Below are positions 16,839 to 26,348 of a DNA stretch of 64,000 nucleotides, in pieces. The DNA is from Ruegeria atlantica. Its GTDB lineage: Bacteria > Pseudomonadota > Alphaproteobacteria > Rhodobacterales > Rhodobacteraceae. The notes beneath the pieces are model-generated. The model had not been told where the DNA came from and made no database searches. It saw only the letters and a program-made list of their open reading frames with translations. Position numbers and translations under genes: made by a program. The stretch lies in the NCBI RefSeq assembly GCF_013033965.1, contig NZ_WQFE01000004.1, positions 388,056 to 452,055 of the forward strand, written 5' to 3'. Position 1 is the first letter of the stretch. Every line of letters begins with the position of its first letter.

Positions 16839-19800
16839 TCTGCTTCTCCCCGTCCTTGTCGTAGAAGATCGGATCCACGATCTTCGCTTTGTAGGTTTTT
16901 CCATCGGTGCCCGGGAATTCGATGATCTCACCCATCCGGTCCGGACCGTGCTTTACCAGACCCATGGCGATGCCTTTGCCTAGGTTGGCCGAGTAATAGG
17001 TCGATGTCACGCGCCCGATCATGTTGCGCTGGCCATTGGCGTTGACGCCCTCTCCGACCGCGTAAGCACCGTCCGGGATGACCGAACCATCCACAGTCTC
17101 TAGACCGACCAGTTTCCAACGGTCCGGATCGGCCATATGGCTGCGTAAATGGGCGCGTTTACCGAGGTAATCCTCTTTCTTTTTCGAGAGCGCCCAGTGC
17201 AGCCCCAGATCCTGCGGGATCACGGTGCCGTCGGTCTCGTCCCCGATCATGATAAAGCCCTTCTCGGCCCGCAGGATGTGCAGACATTCGGTACCGTAAG
17301 GCATGACGCCGAATTCTTTACCTGCCTCCATCAGAGCGTTCCAGAATGCCTGACCCTGGCTGGCGGGAACTGCAATCTCATACGACAGCTCACCCGAGAA
17401 CGAGATGCGGTAGGCCCGGCAATCGAAATCACCGATCTTACCGTCGCGCCATTCCATAAATGGCAGCGCCTCTTTGCCGACGTCCATGCCGCCCAACTTT
17501 TCCAGCACCTTGCGGGCGTTGGGGCCGACCACAGCGACCTGAGCGTATTGCTCGGTCACGTTGGCAACATAGACTTTCCAGTCCCACCATTCGGTTTGCA
17601 GCCACTCTTCCATATGACCGTGGATGCGTTCCGCTCCGCCGGTGGTTGTGTGACACAGCCAGGTGTCCTCGTCGATCCGGGCAACTACACCGTCATCGAT
17701 CAGGAAGCCGTTTTCCGAACACATCAGGCCATAGCGGCATTTGCCGACCTTCAGCGTGGACATCATGTTGGTATACATCATGTCCAGGAACTTGCCGGCG
17801 TCCGGGCCTTTGACGATCAGTTTGCCAAGTGTCGATGCGTCCAGCAGGCCGAGGTTTTCGCGGGTGTTCTTCACCTCGCGGTTTACTGCGTCATGCACGG
17901 ATTCACCAGGACGGACATACGCATAGGTCCGGCGCCAGTGGCCAACCGGCTCCCAGTCTGCGCCGTTCTCGTCATGCCAGTCATGCATCGGTGTTTGACG
18001 GATCGGCTGGAACACTTCGCCACGCGCTTCGCCGCCAATCGCACCCATCGAAATGGGAGTATACGGCGGACGGAAGGTAGTAGTGCCAACTTTTGGAATT
18101 TCCGATTCCAGCGCATCAGCAAGGATCGCCAATCCGTTGATATTGCTTAACTTACCCTGGTCTGTCGCCATACCCAATGTGGTGTATCGCTTAGTATGTT
18201 CGACGCTTTCATAGCCCTCGCGCGCAGCCAGCTGTACGTCCGAAACTTTGACGTCATTCTGAAAGTCCAGCCAGGATTTCATACGAAGCTGCACATCTGC
18301 GTTGGCGGGCATCAGCCAGACCGCTTGCATCGCGGCCTCTTGCGTGGTCTCACCAGCCGGAGCCTTGGTGTTCTTTGGCTTGAAGCCTGCTGCTTTGGCA
18401 GCCGCTTTGCCGGCCGCATGTGCGTCCGTCAAAACATCACCCAGCGCCAGAGGACCATTCGAGGCACCCGCAGCGACAACAAACCCTTCGCCATTCGCGC
18501 CCAGTGGTGGCCGCGCTGGATCGGGGCGGAAATGCGCGTTTGCGTCGTCCCAGATCAGCTTGCCGCCGCAATGCGACCACATGTGGACCACCGGAGACCA
18601 GCCACCCGACATGGCAACCGCGTCGCACTCAACTTCTTCGCGAGCGCCACCGATGCCTTCCTGATTGCAAATCGCGACCTTCTTGACGCGCTTACCACCT
18701 TTGACCTTGGCAATGGCCTTACCGGGGTCGACCCGGATACCAAGCTGTCGCGCCTCTTCGGCCAACGGCCCGGCTGCAGCACGGGCATCGATCACGCGCA
18801 GAACATCGACGCCGGCCTGTTTCAAAATGATAGCTGTGCGGTATGCGTCGTCATTGTTGGTCGCGACGATCACACGCTCGCCCGGGGTCACGCCCCAGTT
18901 CACCACATAGTCCCGCATGGCCGATGCCAGCATGACGCCTGGAACATCGTTGCCCGCAAATGACAGTGGGCGTTCGATGGCACCCGTCGCAGTGACGACC
19001 TGCTTGGCCCGAATGCGCCACAGGCGATGACGGGGACCTTGTGTGCCCGGTTTATGGTCGTTCAGACGCTCATATCCCAGCACATAGCCGTGGTCATAGA
19101 CGCCCGCGCCCATACAACGGGAACGCATGGTTACGTTGCCCATTGTTTCCAATTCGGAAACCAATTGTTCCACGAACTTATCCACAGGCTCATTGTCGAT
19201 GGTTCCACCATCCACCGGAGCACGCCCGCCCCAATGCGCGGTTTGCTCGATCAGCATGACTTTGGCACCTGACTGAGCAGCCGCCTTGGCAGCCTGCAAA
19301 CCCGCCACGCCACCGCCGATCACCAAAACGTCTGTAAAGGCGTAGAAGTGCTCGTACGTGTCTGCATCGCGGTTGTCTTTGTCCGGTGCTTTGCCCAGAC
19401 CGGCAGACTGACGGATGAAGGGTTCGTAAACGTGTTTCCAGAACGGTTTCGGGTGGATGAACATCTTGTAGTAGAAGCCAGCTGGCAAAAACCGCGACAG
19501 GTGGGTGTTCACCGCACCGATATCGAATTCCAGGTTCGGCCAATGGTTCTGCGACACCGAAGTCAGACCATTGAACAGCTCGGTCGTGGTGGCGCGCTGG
19601 TTCGGTTCAAACCGGTTGCCCTGCCCCAACCCGACCAGAGCGTTCGGCTCTTCCGCGCCGCTGGCGACGACGCCGCGCGGACGGTGATACTTGAACGACC
19701 GGCCCATCATCATCTGATCGTTGGCCAGCAGGGCGGAGGCAAGCGTGTCCCCCTCGTACCCCTGCATCGAGGTGCCGTTGAAGGTGAAGGTGACCTGTTT

Positions 19801-19845
19801 CGACCGGTCAATCAGCCGGCCTTGTTTTGCGAGACGGGTGCTCAT
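16831..19845 (-). CDS. soxA: sarcosine oxidase alpha subunit
   Basis: Encodes 1004 residues, full length for the family. The N-terminal 2Fe-2S-like fold without cluster cysteines (about 10-110) includes the YHRPRGVVASGAEEPNALV stretch. Next comes an NAD/FAD-binding Rossmann domain with VIGGGVAGLQAAKAAAQSG (about 173-191), and the C-terminal half (about 600-980) is a GcvT/aminomethyltransferase-like domain that passes the one-carbon unit to tetrahydrofolate. It oxidises sarcosine to glycine with SoxB, SoxD and SoxG. It starts 43 bases after the soxD stop. Confidence 0.95.
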   Translation of the reverse strand: MSTRLAKQGRLIDRSKQVTFTFNGTSMQGYEGDTLASALLANDQMMMGRSFKYHRPRGVVASGAEEPNALVGLGQGNRFEPNQRATTTELFNGLTSVSQNHWPNLEFDIGAVNTHLSRFLPAGFYYKMFIHPKPFWKHVYEPFIRQSAGLGKAPDKDNRDADTYEHFYAFTDVLVIGGGVAGLQAAKAAAQSGAKVMLIEQTAHWGGRAPVDGGTIDNEPVDKFVEQLVSELETMGNVTMRSRCMGAGVYDHGYVLGYERLNDHKPGTQGPRHRLWRIRAKQVVTATGAIERPLSFAGNDVPGVMLASAMRDYVVNWGVTPGERVIVATNNDDAYRTAIILKQAGVDVLRVIDARAAAGPLAEEARQLGIRVDPGKAIAKVKGGKRVKKVAICNQEGIGGAREEVECDAVAMSGGWSPVVHMWSHCGGKLIWDDANAHFRPDPARPPLGANGEGFVVAAGASNGPLALGDVLTDAHAAGKAAAKAAGFKPKNTKAPAGETTQEAAMQAVWLMPANADVQLRMKSWLDFQNDVKVSDVQLAAREGYESVEHTKRYTTLGMATDQGKLSNINGLAILADALESEIPKVGTTTFRPPYTPISMGAIGGEARGEVFQPIRQTPMHDWHDENGADWEPVGHWRRTYAYVRPGESVHDAVNREVKNTRENLGLLDASTLGKLIVKGPDAGKFLDMMYTNMMSTLKVGKCRYGLMCSENGFLIDDGVVARIDEDTWLCHTTTGGAERIHGHMEEWLQTEWWDWKVYVANVTEQYAQVAVVGPNARKVLEKLGGMDVGKEALPFMEWRDGKIGDFDCRAYRISFSGELSYEIAVPASQGQAFWNALMEAGKEFGVMPYGTECLHILRAEKGFIMIGDETDGTVIPQDLGLHWALSKKKEDYLGKRAHLRSHMADPDRWKLVGLETVDGSVIPDGAYAVGEGVNANGQRNMIGRVTSTYYSANLGKGIAMGLVKHGPDRMGEIIEFPGTDGKTYKAKIVDPIFYDKDGEKQNV

Positions 19846-19888
19846 GTTGCGGACCTTTCGCAGGCGGAATTAAGGATGGCGGTGCGGA

Positions 19889-20218
19889 TCATTCGTACTC
19901 TCTCCACGTCCAGCCAGGGCGCTTAGCAGTGATCGCGTCCTTGATTTCTTTTGGCGGCTCGGTGGTTTGGGCCGAATAGGTCCCGAACACTTCAAGCGTC
20001 TGGGTGCAGCGCGCGGCGTGGAACCACTTGCCGCACCCGTTGCTGTGGCGCCAGCGTTCGAAATGAACGCCTTTGGGGTTCTCACGCATGAACAGGTAGT
20101 CGTGAAATTCGTCATCCGACGAGCCCGGACCAAAGCGCTTCAGATGCGCCTCGCCACCTGCGGCCAGTTCGGTTTCTTCGGCGTCCACGCCGCAGTAAGG
20201 GCAATTCAGGATCAGCAT
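19889..20218 (-). CDS. soxD: sarcosine oxidase delta subunit
   Basis: Encodes 109 residues. The zinc-binding pattern is clear: LNCPYCG (Cys6, Cys9) and then NGCGKWFHAARC. Family members bind Zn with three Cys and one His and hold the complex together. The ATG at 20218 was chosen because the family starts MLILxCPYCG; a longer reading frame runs back into the gap after soxB. It lies between soxB and soxA, the canonical order. Confidence 0.93.
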   Translation of the reverse strand: MLILNCPYCGVDAEETELAAGGEAHLKRFGPGSSDDEFHDYLFMRENPKGVHFERWRHSNGCGKWFHAARCTQTLEVFGTYSAQTTEPPKEIKDAITAKRPGWTWREYE

Positions 20219-20294
20219 GTGATCATCCTTTTGGCGGTCGGTTGGCAGCACGGCCAACCAGAATTCTATCAGCAAGCACTTTCGGACCTGGCCC

Positions 20295-21539
20295 TTAGTG
20301 CGCCACCCCAGCGGCGACACTTTCGTCGATGAAGCGGCCCTCTTTGAAGCGGTCCAGCGAGAAGGCTTCGGTCAGCGGCGAATGACCCGTGGCCATCAGC
20401 TGTGCCATACCCCAGCCCGAGCCCGGAATGGCCTTGAAGCCACCCGTTCCCCAGCCGCCGTTGATAAAGCAGCCCTGCAGCGGTGTTTTCGAAATGATCG
20501 GAGACCGGTCGCCGGTCATGTCCACGATCCCGCCCCACTGGCGCAGCATCTTCAGGCGCGAGATCATCGGGAAGGTCTCGACCAATGCGCGGACGGTTTC
20601 CTCGATATGATGGAAGCTGCCGCGCTGGGTGTAATTGTTGAACCCGTCAGTACCGCCGCCGATCACCATCTCACCCTTGTCGGATTGCGACATGTAGCCG
20701 TGCACGGTGTTGGCCATCACGACCACATCCATGCAGGGTTTGATCGGCTCGGAGACGAGCGCCTGCAATGCAATCGCCTCTAGCGGCAGACGGAAGCCCG
20801 CCATCTCGGCCAACTGACCAGAGTGACCTGCAACCACGACGCCTAGCTTGTCACAGTCGATTGAACCCTTGGTGGTGTCGACACCGACAACACGCCCATC
20901 TTGCGAACGCACGCCTGTAACTTCGCACTGTTGGATAATATCCATGCCCATCGCGGAACAGGCGCGCGCGTATCCCCACGCCACGGCGTCGTGACGCGCA
21001 GTGCCACCGCGTTCCTGCCACAACGCGCCCAGAACCGGATAGCGCGGACCGTCGATATTGATGATCGGCACCAGCTCTTTTACGCGTTCGGGGGTGATCC
21101 ATTCGGTCTGAACACCCTGCAATGCATTGGCATGCGCCGTGCGCTGATAACCGCGAATTTCGTGCTGAGTCTGGGCCAGCATCATGACGCCGCGTGGGCT
21201 GAACATGATGTTGTAGTTCAGGTCCTGACTCAGATCCTCGTACAAGCTGCGCGCTTTTTCGTAGATCGCAGCCGACGGGTCCTGCAGATAGTTCGACCGG
21301 ATGATGGTCGTGTTTCGGCCGGTATTGCCACCGCCCAGCCAGCCTTTTTCAATCACGGCGACATTCTGGATGCCGTAATTCTTACCCAGATAATAAGCTG
21401 TGGCCAGGCCATGGCCACCCGCACCGACGATGATCACGTCGTATTTCTTCTTGGGTTCGGGCGAACGCCAGGCGCGCTCCCATCCGGTGTGATAGCGCAG
21501 CGCTTCGCGCGCTACAGCAAAGGCTGAATAGTGTTTCAT
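20295..21539 (-). CDS. soxB: sarcosine oxidase beta subunit
   Basis: Encodes 414 residues with the dinucleotide-binding motif DVIIVGAGGHGLATAYYLG near residue 35. This subunit carries the non-covalent FAD, the covalent FMN and the sarcosine site. The start MKHYSAFAVAREALRYHTGWERAW is typical of the family, so 21539 is preferred over earlier in-frame codons. It is the first gene of soxBDAG, whose products demethylate sarcosine formed in choline or glycine-betaine breakdown. Direct repeats about 90 bases upstream may bind the activator. Confidence 0.95.
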   Translation of the reverse strand: MKHYSAFAVAREALRYHTGWERAWRSPEPKKKYDVIIVGAGGHGLATAYYLGKNYGIQNVAVIEKGWLGGGNTGRNTTIIRSNYLQDPSAAIYEKARSLYEDLSQDLNYNIMFSPRGVMMLAQTQHEIRGYQRTAHANALQGVQTEWITPERVKELVPIINIDGPRYPVLGALWQERGGTARHDAVAWGYARACSAMGMDIIQQCEVTGVRSQDGRVVGVDTTKGSIDCDKLGVVVAGHSGQLAEMAGFRLPLEAIALQALVSEPIKPCMDVVVMANTVHGYMSQSDKGEMVIGGGTDGFNNYTQRGSFHHIEETVRALVETFPMISRLKMLRQWGGIVDMTGDRSPIISKTPLQGCFINGGWGTGGFKAIPGSGWGMAQLMATGHSPLTEAFSLDRFKEGRFIDESVAAGVAH

Positions 21540-21626
21540 AGGCGAATCCATCCGGTTCGGTGATTGGGCGAAGATATGCCGCGTAACGACAGCATGCCCC
21601 TGCCGTGCAACGCCGTAATATCGCAC

Positions 21627-21658
21627 TATTGCGACATGGGCCCCATTATTGCGACATG
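21627..21658. promoter_or_regulatory. direct repeats upstream of soxB, candidate AraC-type activator site
   Basis: TATTGCGACATG occurs at 21627-21638 and again at 21647-21658, exactly 20 bases (two helical turns) apart, in the gap between soxB and the divergent ccmI. A degenerate third copy (TAATATCGCAC) lies just before. AraC-family activators of glycine-betaine and sarcosine catabolism bind spaced direct repeats, which fits the neighbour, but the protein is not in the window. Confidence 0.5.
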
Positions 21659-21735
21659 AAGGCGACCAGCGGCCATTTGTCCCTTTTGTCGGCCCGCCGA
21701 GAGGTCTAAGTCAGGGCAGCCAAATCGGAGAAGCC

Positions 21736-22962
21736 ATGTCGTTCTGGGTCCTGATCATCCTAACCGCCGCCGTGACTGCAGCGTTTTTGGGCTATTCCAT
21801 CCTGCGCGCACGCGACACACGCGAACCCGCGGCGGCCTATGACCTGCGTGTTTATCGCGAACAACTTGCGGGCGTGGACAAAGATCTGGCCCGCGGTGTC
21901 ATAGGCGAAGCGGATGCCGAACGCGTCCGTACAGAAATTTCGCGTCGTATTCTTGCAGCTGATGCCCAGTTGCAGGCGCAGACGACCCGGTCAGGACCAC
22001 CGCGTTGGGCCTCGGTCACAGCAATCGCCGCCGTAGGTCTTATCCTCGTCGGCGGCGCGGCCTGGATGTACGACCGGATGGGAGCTGCGGGACTGCCGGA
22101 TCAGCCCCTTTCATTGCGTATTGAGCAGGCGGAAACCTTGCGCGCGGAACGCCCCAGCCAGGCAGAATTCGAAGCCACCACCAAGCCAGCCCCTCTGCCG
22201 CAATTGGAAGAGAGTTATGCGGCGCTTTTGGAACAATTGCGTGAAACCGTCGAGGCGCGTCCCGACGATCTGCAAGGCCATATTCTGCTGGCGCAGCACG
22301 AGGCGAACGCAGGCAATTTTCCGGCCGCGTACAAGGCCCAGCAGCGGGTGATCGAACTCTCCGGCGACGAAGTCCCCTCAGATGCCTACTCGCATCTGGC
22401 CGAGATGATGATCCTGTCGGCGGGTGGATATGTGTCCCCCGAAGCCGAAGCCGCATTGCGCGAAGCGTTGAAACGCGATCCACGCCACGGCCCGGCGCTG
22501 TACTACCTGGGCCAGATGATGGTGCAGGTCGGGCGTCCTGATATCGGGTATCGCATTTGGACAGACGCATTGCGCAACGCGCCAGCAGGTGCACCATGGG
22601 CCGATGCAATTCTGGCACAGCTGGACGAACTGGCCTTTCGCGCCGGGGTGTTCAACGCGCCTGAGATCTCAGCCCCCGCAGGGCCTGGTCCAAGCCAGGA
22701 CGACATCGAGGCTGCCGAGGCGCTGACCCCGGAAGAACGGCAAGAGATGATCCGCGGCATGGTCAACCAGCTATCGGATCGGCTGGCCACAGAAGGCGGC
22801 GCGCCCGAGGATTGGGCCCGTCTGATCGCAGCTTTGGGCGTTTTGGGCGAGGGACAGCGAGCCATCGACATCAGAAACGAGGCCATGGCAGTCTTTGTCG
22901 GCAATGCCGATGCCCTTGCAATCATCGACGCTGCCGCGCTTCAGGCAGGTATCGCACAATGA
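21736..22962 (+). CDS. ccmI: c-type cytochrome biogenesis protein CcmI
   Basis: Encodes 408 residues. Two N-terminal membrane helices (about 2-22 and 95-115) flank a cytoplasmic coiled segment containing DLRVYREQLAGVDKDLARGVI, typical of CcmI/CycH. TPR repeats follow in the periplasmic part (about 145-300). CcmI carries apocytochrome c to the heme-ligation complex. GGAGAAG precedes the ATG at 21736. The stop overlaps the yqgF start as ATGA. The other ccm genes are not nearby. Confidence 0.9.
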   Translation: MSFWVLIILTAAVTAAFLGYSILRARDTREPAAAYDLRVYREQLAGVDKDLARGVIGEADAERVRTEISRRILAADAQLQAQTTRSGPPRWASVTAIAAVGLILVGGAAWMYDRMGAAGLPDQPLSLRIEQAETLRAERPSQAEFEATTKPAPLPQLEESYAALLEQLRETVEARPDDLQGHILLAQHEANAGNFPAAYKAQQRVIELSGDEVPSDAYSHLAEMMILSAGGYVSPEAEAALREALKRDPRHGPALYYLGQMMVQVGRPDIGYRIWTDALRNAPAGAPWADAILAQLDELAFRAGVFNAPEISAPAGPGPSQDDIEAAEALTPEERQEMIRGMVNQLSDRLATEGGAPEDWARLIAALGVLGEGQRAIDIRNEAMAVFVGNADALAIIDAAALQAGIAQ

Positions 22963-23423
22963 TCCATGACGAATTCGAAGACTTCGCCGCCGCATTGCCG
23001 CCCATGACGGCCCTGATCGGATTGGATTTAGGCGAAAAAACAATCGGTGTCGCCGTGTCCGACCGGATGCGCGGTGTGGCTACCCCCCTTGAGACGGTAC
23101 GGCGCAAGAAATTCACACTGGATTCTGCCCGTCTTCTGGAAATCATCGCGGACCGCGAGATCAGCGGCGTCGTGCTCGGCCTGCCCAGAAACATGGATGG
23201 AACCGAAGGTCCCCGGTGTCAATCGACCCGTGCATTTGCCCGAAACCTGTCGCGCCTGACCGAGGTTTCCATCGGCTTTTGGGACGAACGGCTTAGCACT
23301 GTTGCGGCGGAAAAGGCACTGCTTGAGGCGGATACGACACGAAAACGTCGCGGACAGGTTATCGATCACGTCGCAGCCGGCTATATTCTGCAAGGAGCGC
23401 TGGATAGGCTGCGCTTTCTGTAA
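22959..23423 (+). CDS. yqgF: YqgF/RuvX-type putative Holliday junction resolvase (pre-16S rRNA nuclease)
   Basis: Encodes 154 residues with an RNase H-like fold: IGLDLGEKTIGVAVSD supplies the first catalytic Asp, GVVLGLPRNMDGTEGPRC the middle motif, and DERLSTVAAEKAL and DHVAAGYILQGALD the last acidic residues. YqgF proteins mature the 5' end of 16S rRNA and are also annotated as resolvases. It is coupled to ccmI by a 4-base overlap and followed 18 bases later by the DUF1289 gene. Confidence 0.92.
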   Translation: MIHDEFEDFAAALPPMTALIGLDLGEKTIGVAVSDRMRGVATPLETVRRKKFTLDSARLLEIIADREISGVVLGLPRNMDGTEGPRCQSTRAFARNLSRLTEVSIGFWDERLSTVAAEKALLEADTTRKRRGQVIDHVAAGYILQGALDRLRFL

Positions 23424-23441
23424 AAGGAACGGGGTACACCG

Positions 23442-23675
23442 ATGACAAACATGGTCTGGAAAAGGAACGAGGTCGAAAGCCCTTGCATCCAGATATGCGT
23501 CGTGCACCCGACCGAGCGCATTTGTACCGGTTGCTATCGCACCATTGATGAGATCACGCGCTGGTCGAAAATGGACAGCGACGAACGTGCTGAGATCATG
23601 GAAGATCTGCCCGCGCGCAAGCCACGCCTCGCCAAACGGCGCGGTGGACGCGCGGCACGCATGAACAAATCCTGA
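23442..23675 (+). CDS. DUF1289 family protein
   Basis: Encodes 77 residues. The four-cysteine signature ESPCIQICVVHPTERICTGCYRT is diagnostic of DUF1289 and suggests a small metal site. The rest is a charged helix ending in a basic tail. GGAACGGGG-type sequence precedes the ATG. It follows yqgF by 18 bases and is likely cotranscribed. No function is established. Confidence 0.88.
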   Translation: MTNMVWKRNEVESPCIQICVVHPTERICTGCYRTIDEITRWSKMDSDERAEIMEDLPARKPRLAKRRGGRAARMNKS

Positions 23676-23942
23676 AGTACATATCTGGCTTTCGCGCTGA
23701 ATTTGCACCGCTGCGGGTTGGTCTGAACTCCGAGGGGGATCAAGTTCGAAGACATGCGTAAGTGAGTGGCAACCCACAGCGGCGCTCTTCAGCATAAGTA
23801 TTCATCCGAAGTGGTCATACGGAAGAACAAGACAGGTTTAAGCTTTTTTTGACCGACCGATCAAGAAAAAATAAACAGCCGACAAATTTACCTGACGTAA
23901 TGGTAAAGCCAGATGAAATTTGCCGTCTTGATCATGGTCGCT

Positions 23943-24671
23943 CTATCCGGCTGCAAGCCAGGATTTTGCGTTTTCAAATTCATCTGATGGAAAGAACTGT
24001 GTGCGTGCACCCAGAACATGGCTGGCGACACGCTGCGCCATGTGCTGCCAAGCCTTGTCCCCGACGATGGCGGCGCAATCCAGCAAACCCACATGCCCTC
24101 GCGCCAGACGGAAATGCGCAGCCAATGCCGTCAGTCCCTGCCAGCCGTCAAATTCGCGCAGATCGATCAACAGACGGAATCCGTTCTTCGAACTCAGCAA
24201 GCTATCCAGATCACGCTCTGCCTGCTGATATTCTTCAGGATCCAGCTTGCCCATCAGACTGATCTGCACGCAGGGTCCACCGAGATCAGTCACGTGGATT
24301 GCCCCCAAAGACTCGCGCATCCAACGGCGTGCGGCTTCAAGCTCTGATAGTTCGAACACCTGTACAGGGCATGGAAAGATCGGAGCTGCCAGACGGACGC
24401 TGGTCTGTACCCAACCCTGATCGGCCGCGACAGCGATACGGTCAAAGCCGCGCCAATGACTGAGCCCCAGCTTGGTATCGGACCATGCGGCCCCAAGGTC
24501 GTAGCCTTTGAACTCTGGCTGTACGATTGCCAACAAGCGCACGGCATCATGTTCCCTCAATGCGGCCTCGATCGCAGGAACCAACGTTTCGCTGTAATCC
24601 TTGCTGGTCACTTCGCCGGACAGCTCGATCTCAATCTGCGCACCATCAGAATCCGTATGAACCGTAATCAT
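23943..24671 (-). CDS. protein with two SpoIIAA-like (STAS-superfamily) domains
   Basis: Encodes 242 residues made of two related halves of about 120 each. The first has IEIELSGEVTSKDYSETLVPAIEAAL, then FDRIAVAADQGWVQTSVRLAAPIFPCPVQVF and AARRWM. The second has VQISLMGKLDPEEYQQAERDLDSLL, LLIDLREFDGWQGL, CAAIVGDKAWQHMAQRV and AKSWL. Each half matches the SpoIIAA-like family usually found as single-domain proteins of about 120 residues. Tandem duplication in one chain is less usual. No kinase or transporter partner is adjacent, and the function is unknown. Confidence 0.8.
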   Translation of the reverse strand: MITVHTDSDGAQIEIELSGEVTSKDYSETLVPAIEAALREHDAVRLLAIVQPEFKGYDLGAAWSDTKLGLSHWRGFDRIAVAADQGWVQTSVRLAAPIFPCPVQVFELSELEAARRWMRESLGAIHVTDLGGPCVQISLMGKLDPEEYQQAERDLDSLLSSKNGFRLLIDLREFDGWQGLTALAAHFRLARGHVGLLDCAAIVGDKAWQHMAQRVASHVLGARTQFFPSDEFENAKSWLAAG

Positions 24672-24704
24672 CGAAAATCTCCAAACCTGAACAATGGCAA
24701 CAGG

Positions 24705-25487
24705 TTACGGGGATTCGATCCACTCGGCTACTCCCCCTGCACATTCAGGGCGGAAATAGGCGATCATCCGTCCATCCGGTCCGGCTGTCGCCCCCTCGGC
24801 CCACGGCCCGACGCCGTGCAGGCAGTGACGATGCAGCAGGTAGGCCTCACCCGGCTTCGCTGGCAGCTCGATACGTGGACATGTTTCGAACACCTCACGG
24901 CGGGCTGTCTGGTAGATGTCCGTGATGTCAATCTGATGCAGGGCGTCCTTGGGCTGGCCTTCCATCACACGCGCAAACGCGGCCCCCAATATCTTGTGGC
25001 TGCCTTCCCACAGAACCATCGGCGCAGCATCCGGGCTGGCCTCAGTCAGCGGGATGCCAAGGATCCATGCGTGTGGCTCATCCACGCGGCGTCGTCGATC
25101 CGGCCCCATGGGACGCAACCCGTCCACATGCGCTGCGTCGCGATTCCGCCGGTATCTGCTGGCGGCTTCGGTTTCACCACGACGCGGGCGGGGATACCCG
25201 GGATAGACAACCGAGACCTGTCCCTTGTGCAGGGGCAACCGCCCGTAATGTTCGACAATAAAATCCATGGCCTGACCCGACAGAGGGTCCGATGGTCCCA
25301 CCCTGCCCTCTGGATCGTTCTCCAGAGCGTCTACTCCGATGAACCACGTACCTTCACAGTCCAGCCATTCTGAAAACGCAGGGTCAGTGGCAGAGGTCCG
25401 CGCCCGAGGCAGGGCATGATCGACCCACTGGGCAAGGGCCGGATCATAGGGAAACCTGATCCATCCGTTGCCCCAAAAATCGGTCAC
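24705..25487 (-). CDS. PhyH-like Fe(II)/2-oxoglutarate oxygenase
   Basis: Encodes 260 residues from a GTG start at 25487 that overlaps the upstream permease stop (GTGA). An ATG-led extension would overlap the permease gene by over 100 bases. Candidate iron ligands are His120 and Asp122 (AAHVDGL) and His224 (HRHCLHGVGPW), and Arg240 (GRMIAYFRP) may bind 2-oxoglutarate, as in phytanoyl-CoA dioxygenase relatives. The coupling to a TauE/SafE permease suggests one pathway, perhaps involving an organosulfur or other anion, but the substrate is unknown. Confidence 0.7.
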   Translation of the reverse strand: MTDFWGNGWIRFPYDPALAQWVDHALPRARTSATDPAFSEWLDCEGTWFIGVDALENDPEGRVGPSDPLSGQAMDFIVEHYGRLPLHKGQVSVVYPGYPRPRRGETEAASRYRRNRDAAHVDGLRPMGPDRRRRVDEPHAWILGIPLTEASPDAAPMVLWEGSHKILGAAFARVMEGQPKDALHQIDITDIYQTARREVFETCPRIELPAKPGEAYLLHRHCLHGVGPWAEGATAGPDGRMIAYFRPECAGGVAEWIESP

Positions 25488-26311
25488 AGTCCCAACGCCT
25501 TGCGCAGCATGTTCAGGGCGACCAGTGTCAGAAACACTGCGAACACACGCTTCAAGGGCTTGGGATCCATCGCATGTGCCAGCTTCACCCCCCAAGGTGC
25601 GGTGATCATCGTCATGGCCACGACAATCGCGAATGCGATCAGGTTGACGGCACCGATCGTAAACGGTGGCCGGTGTTCAGGCGAGACATCCAGGAACAGG
25701 AAGCCCAGAACAGACGGCACAGCTATGATCACGCCAAATCCAGCCGCTGTTGCAACCGCCCTGTGAATGGGGGTGTTGAACAGGCTCATAAGCGGCACAC
25801 CAAAGCTGCCGCCCCCAATGCCCATCAGAACCGAAAGGAACCCGACCGAGGGCGACAAAACCGCTCGCTTCACACCTTTCGGCATCGCGTCGCCAAGCCG
25901 CCATTCCGATTTGCCCAAACCCAGATACGCTCCGATGACCATGCCCAGAACCCCGAACAGGGCCTGCAAGGCTTCGGTCCGCAGTGCCGAGGCAACCAAC
26001 ACGCCGACAATGGCACCTACTGCAATTCCTGGCCCCCAGCCGCGCAGGATATCCCAGTCTACCGCGCCTTTCTTGTTATGCGCCAAAACCGATCGCAATG
26101 AGGTGACGATGATGGTCGCCAGCGACGTCGCAAGGCACAACTGCATCAGCTGTGGCCCGCCATATCCTAGTGTTTGAAATGCATAGAAAAACGCGGGCAC
26201 CAGAACGATACCGCCACCAACGCCGAGCAAACCAGCCAGCACACCGGCCAGCGCCCCGATTACAAGCAAAAGGCCCAGCATCTGGGCCAGCAACATCGTT
26301 TCGGGCATCAT
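25484..26311 (-). CDS. TauE/SafE-family anion permease
   Basis: Encodes 275 residues with about eight hydrophobic helices. The family's Gly-rich motif GVLAGLLGVGGGIVLVPAF lies in the first helix pair and its pseudo-repeat FLSVLMGIGGGSFGVPLM near residue 160. Members export or import sulfite, sulfoacetate and related anions. The stop overlaps the GTG start of the oxygenase gene, so the two are cotranscribed. Confidence 0.88.
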   Translation of the reverse strand: MMPETMLLAQMLGLLLVIGALAGVLAGLLGVGGGIVLVPAFFYAFQTLGYGGPQLMQLCLATSLATIIVTSLRSVLAHNKKGAVDWDILRGWGPGIAVGAIVGVLVASALRTEALQALFGVLGMVIGAYLGLGKSEWRLGDAMPKGVKRAVLSPSVGFLSVLMGIGGGSFGVPLMSLFNTPIHRAVATAAGFGVIIAVPSVLGFLFLDVSPEHRPPFTIGAVNLIAFAIVVAMTMITAPWGVKLAHAMDPKPLKRVFAVFLTLVALNMLRKALGL

Positions 26312-26348
26312 CCCCCCAAATCGGCCGTCTGGCCGTATCTTGTTCCAG

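Noticed and set aside
23849..24262. Plus-strand frame of 137 codons
   Set aside because: It overlaps the two-domain SpoIIAA-like gene on the other strand, whose two halves both match a family. The plus frame is Pro/Arg-rich without motifs.
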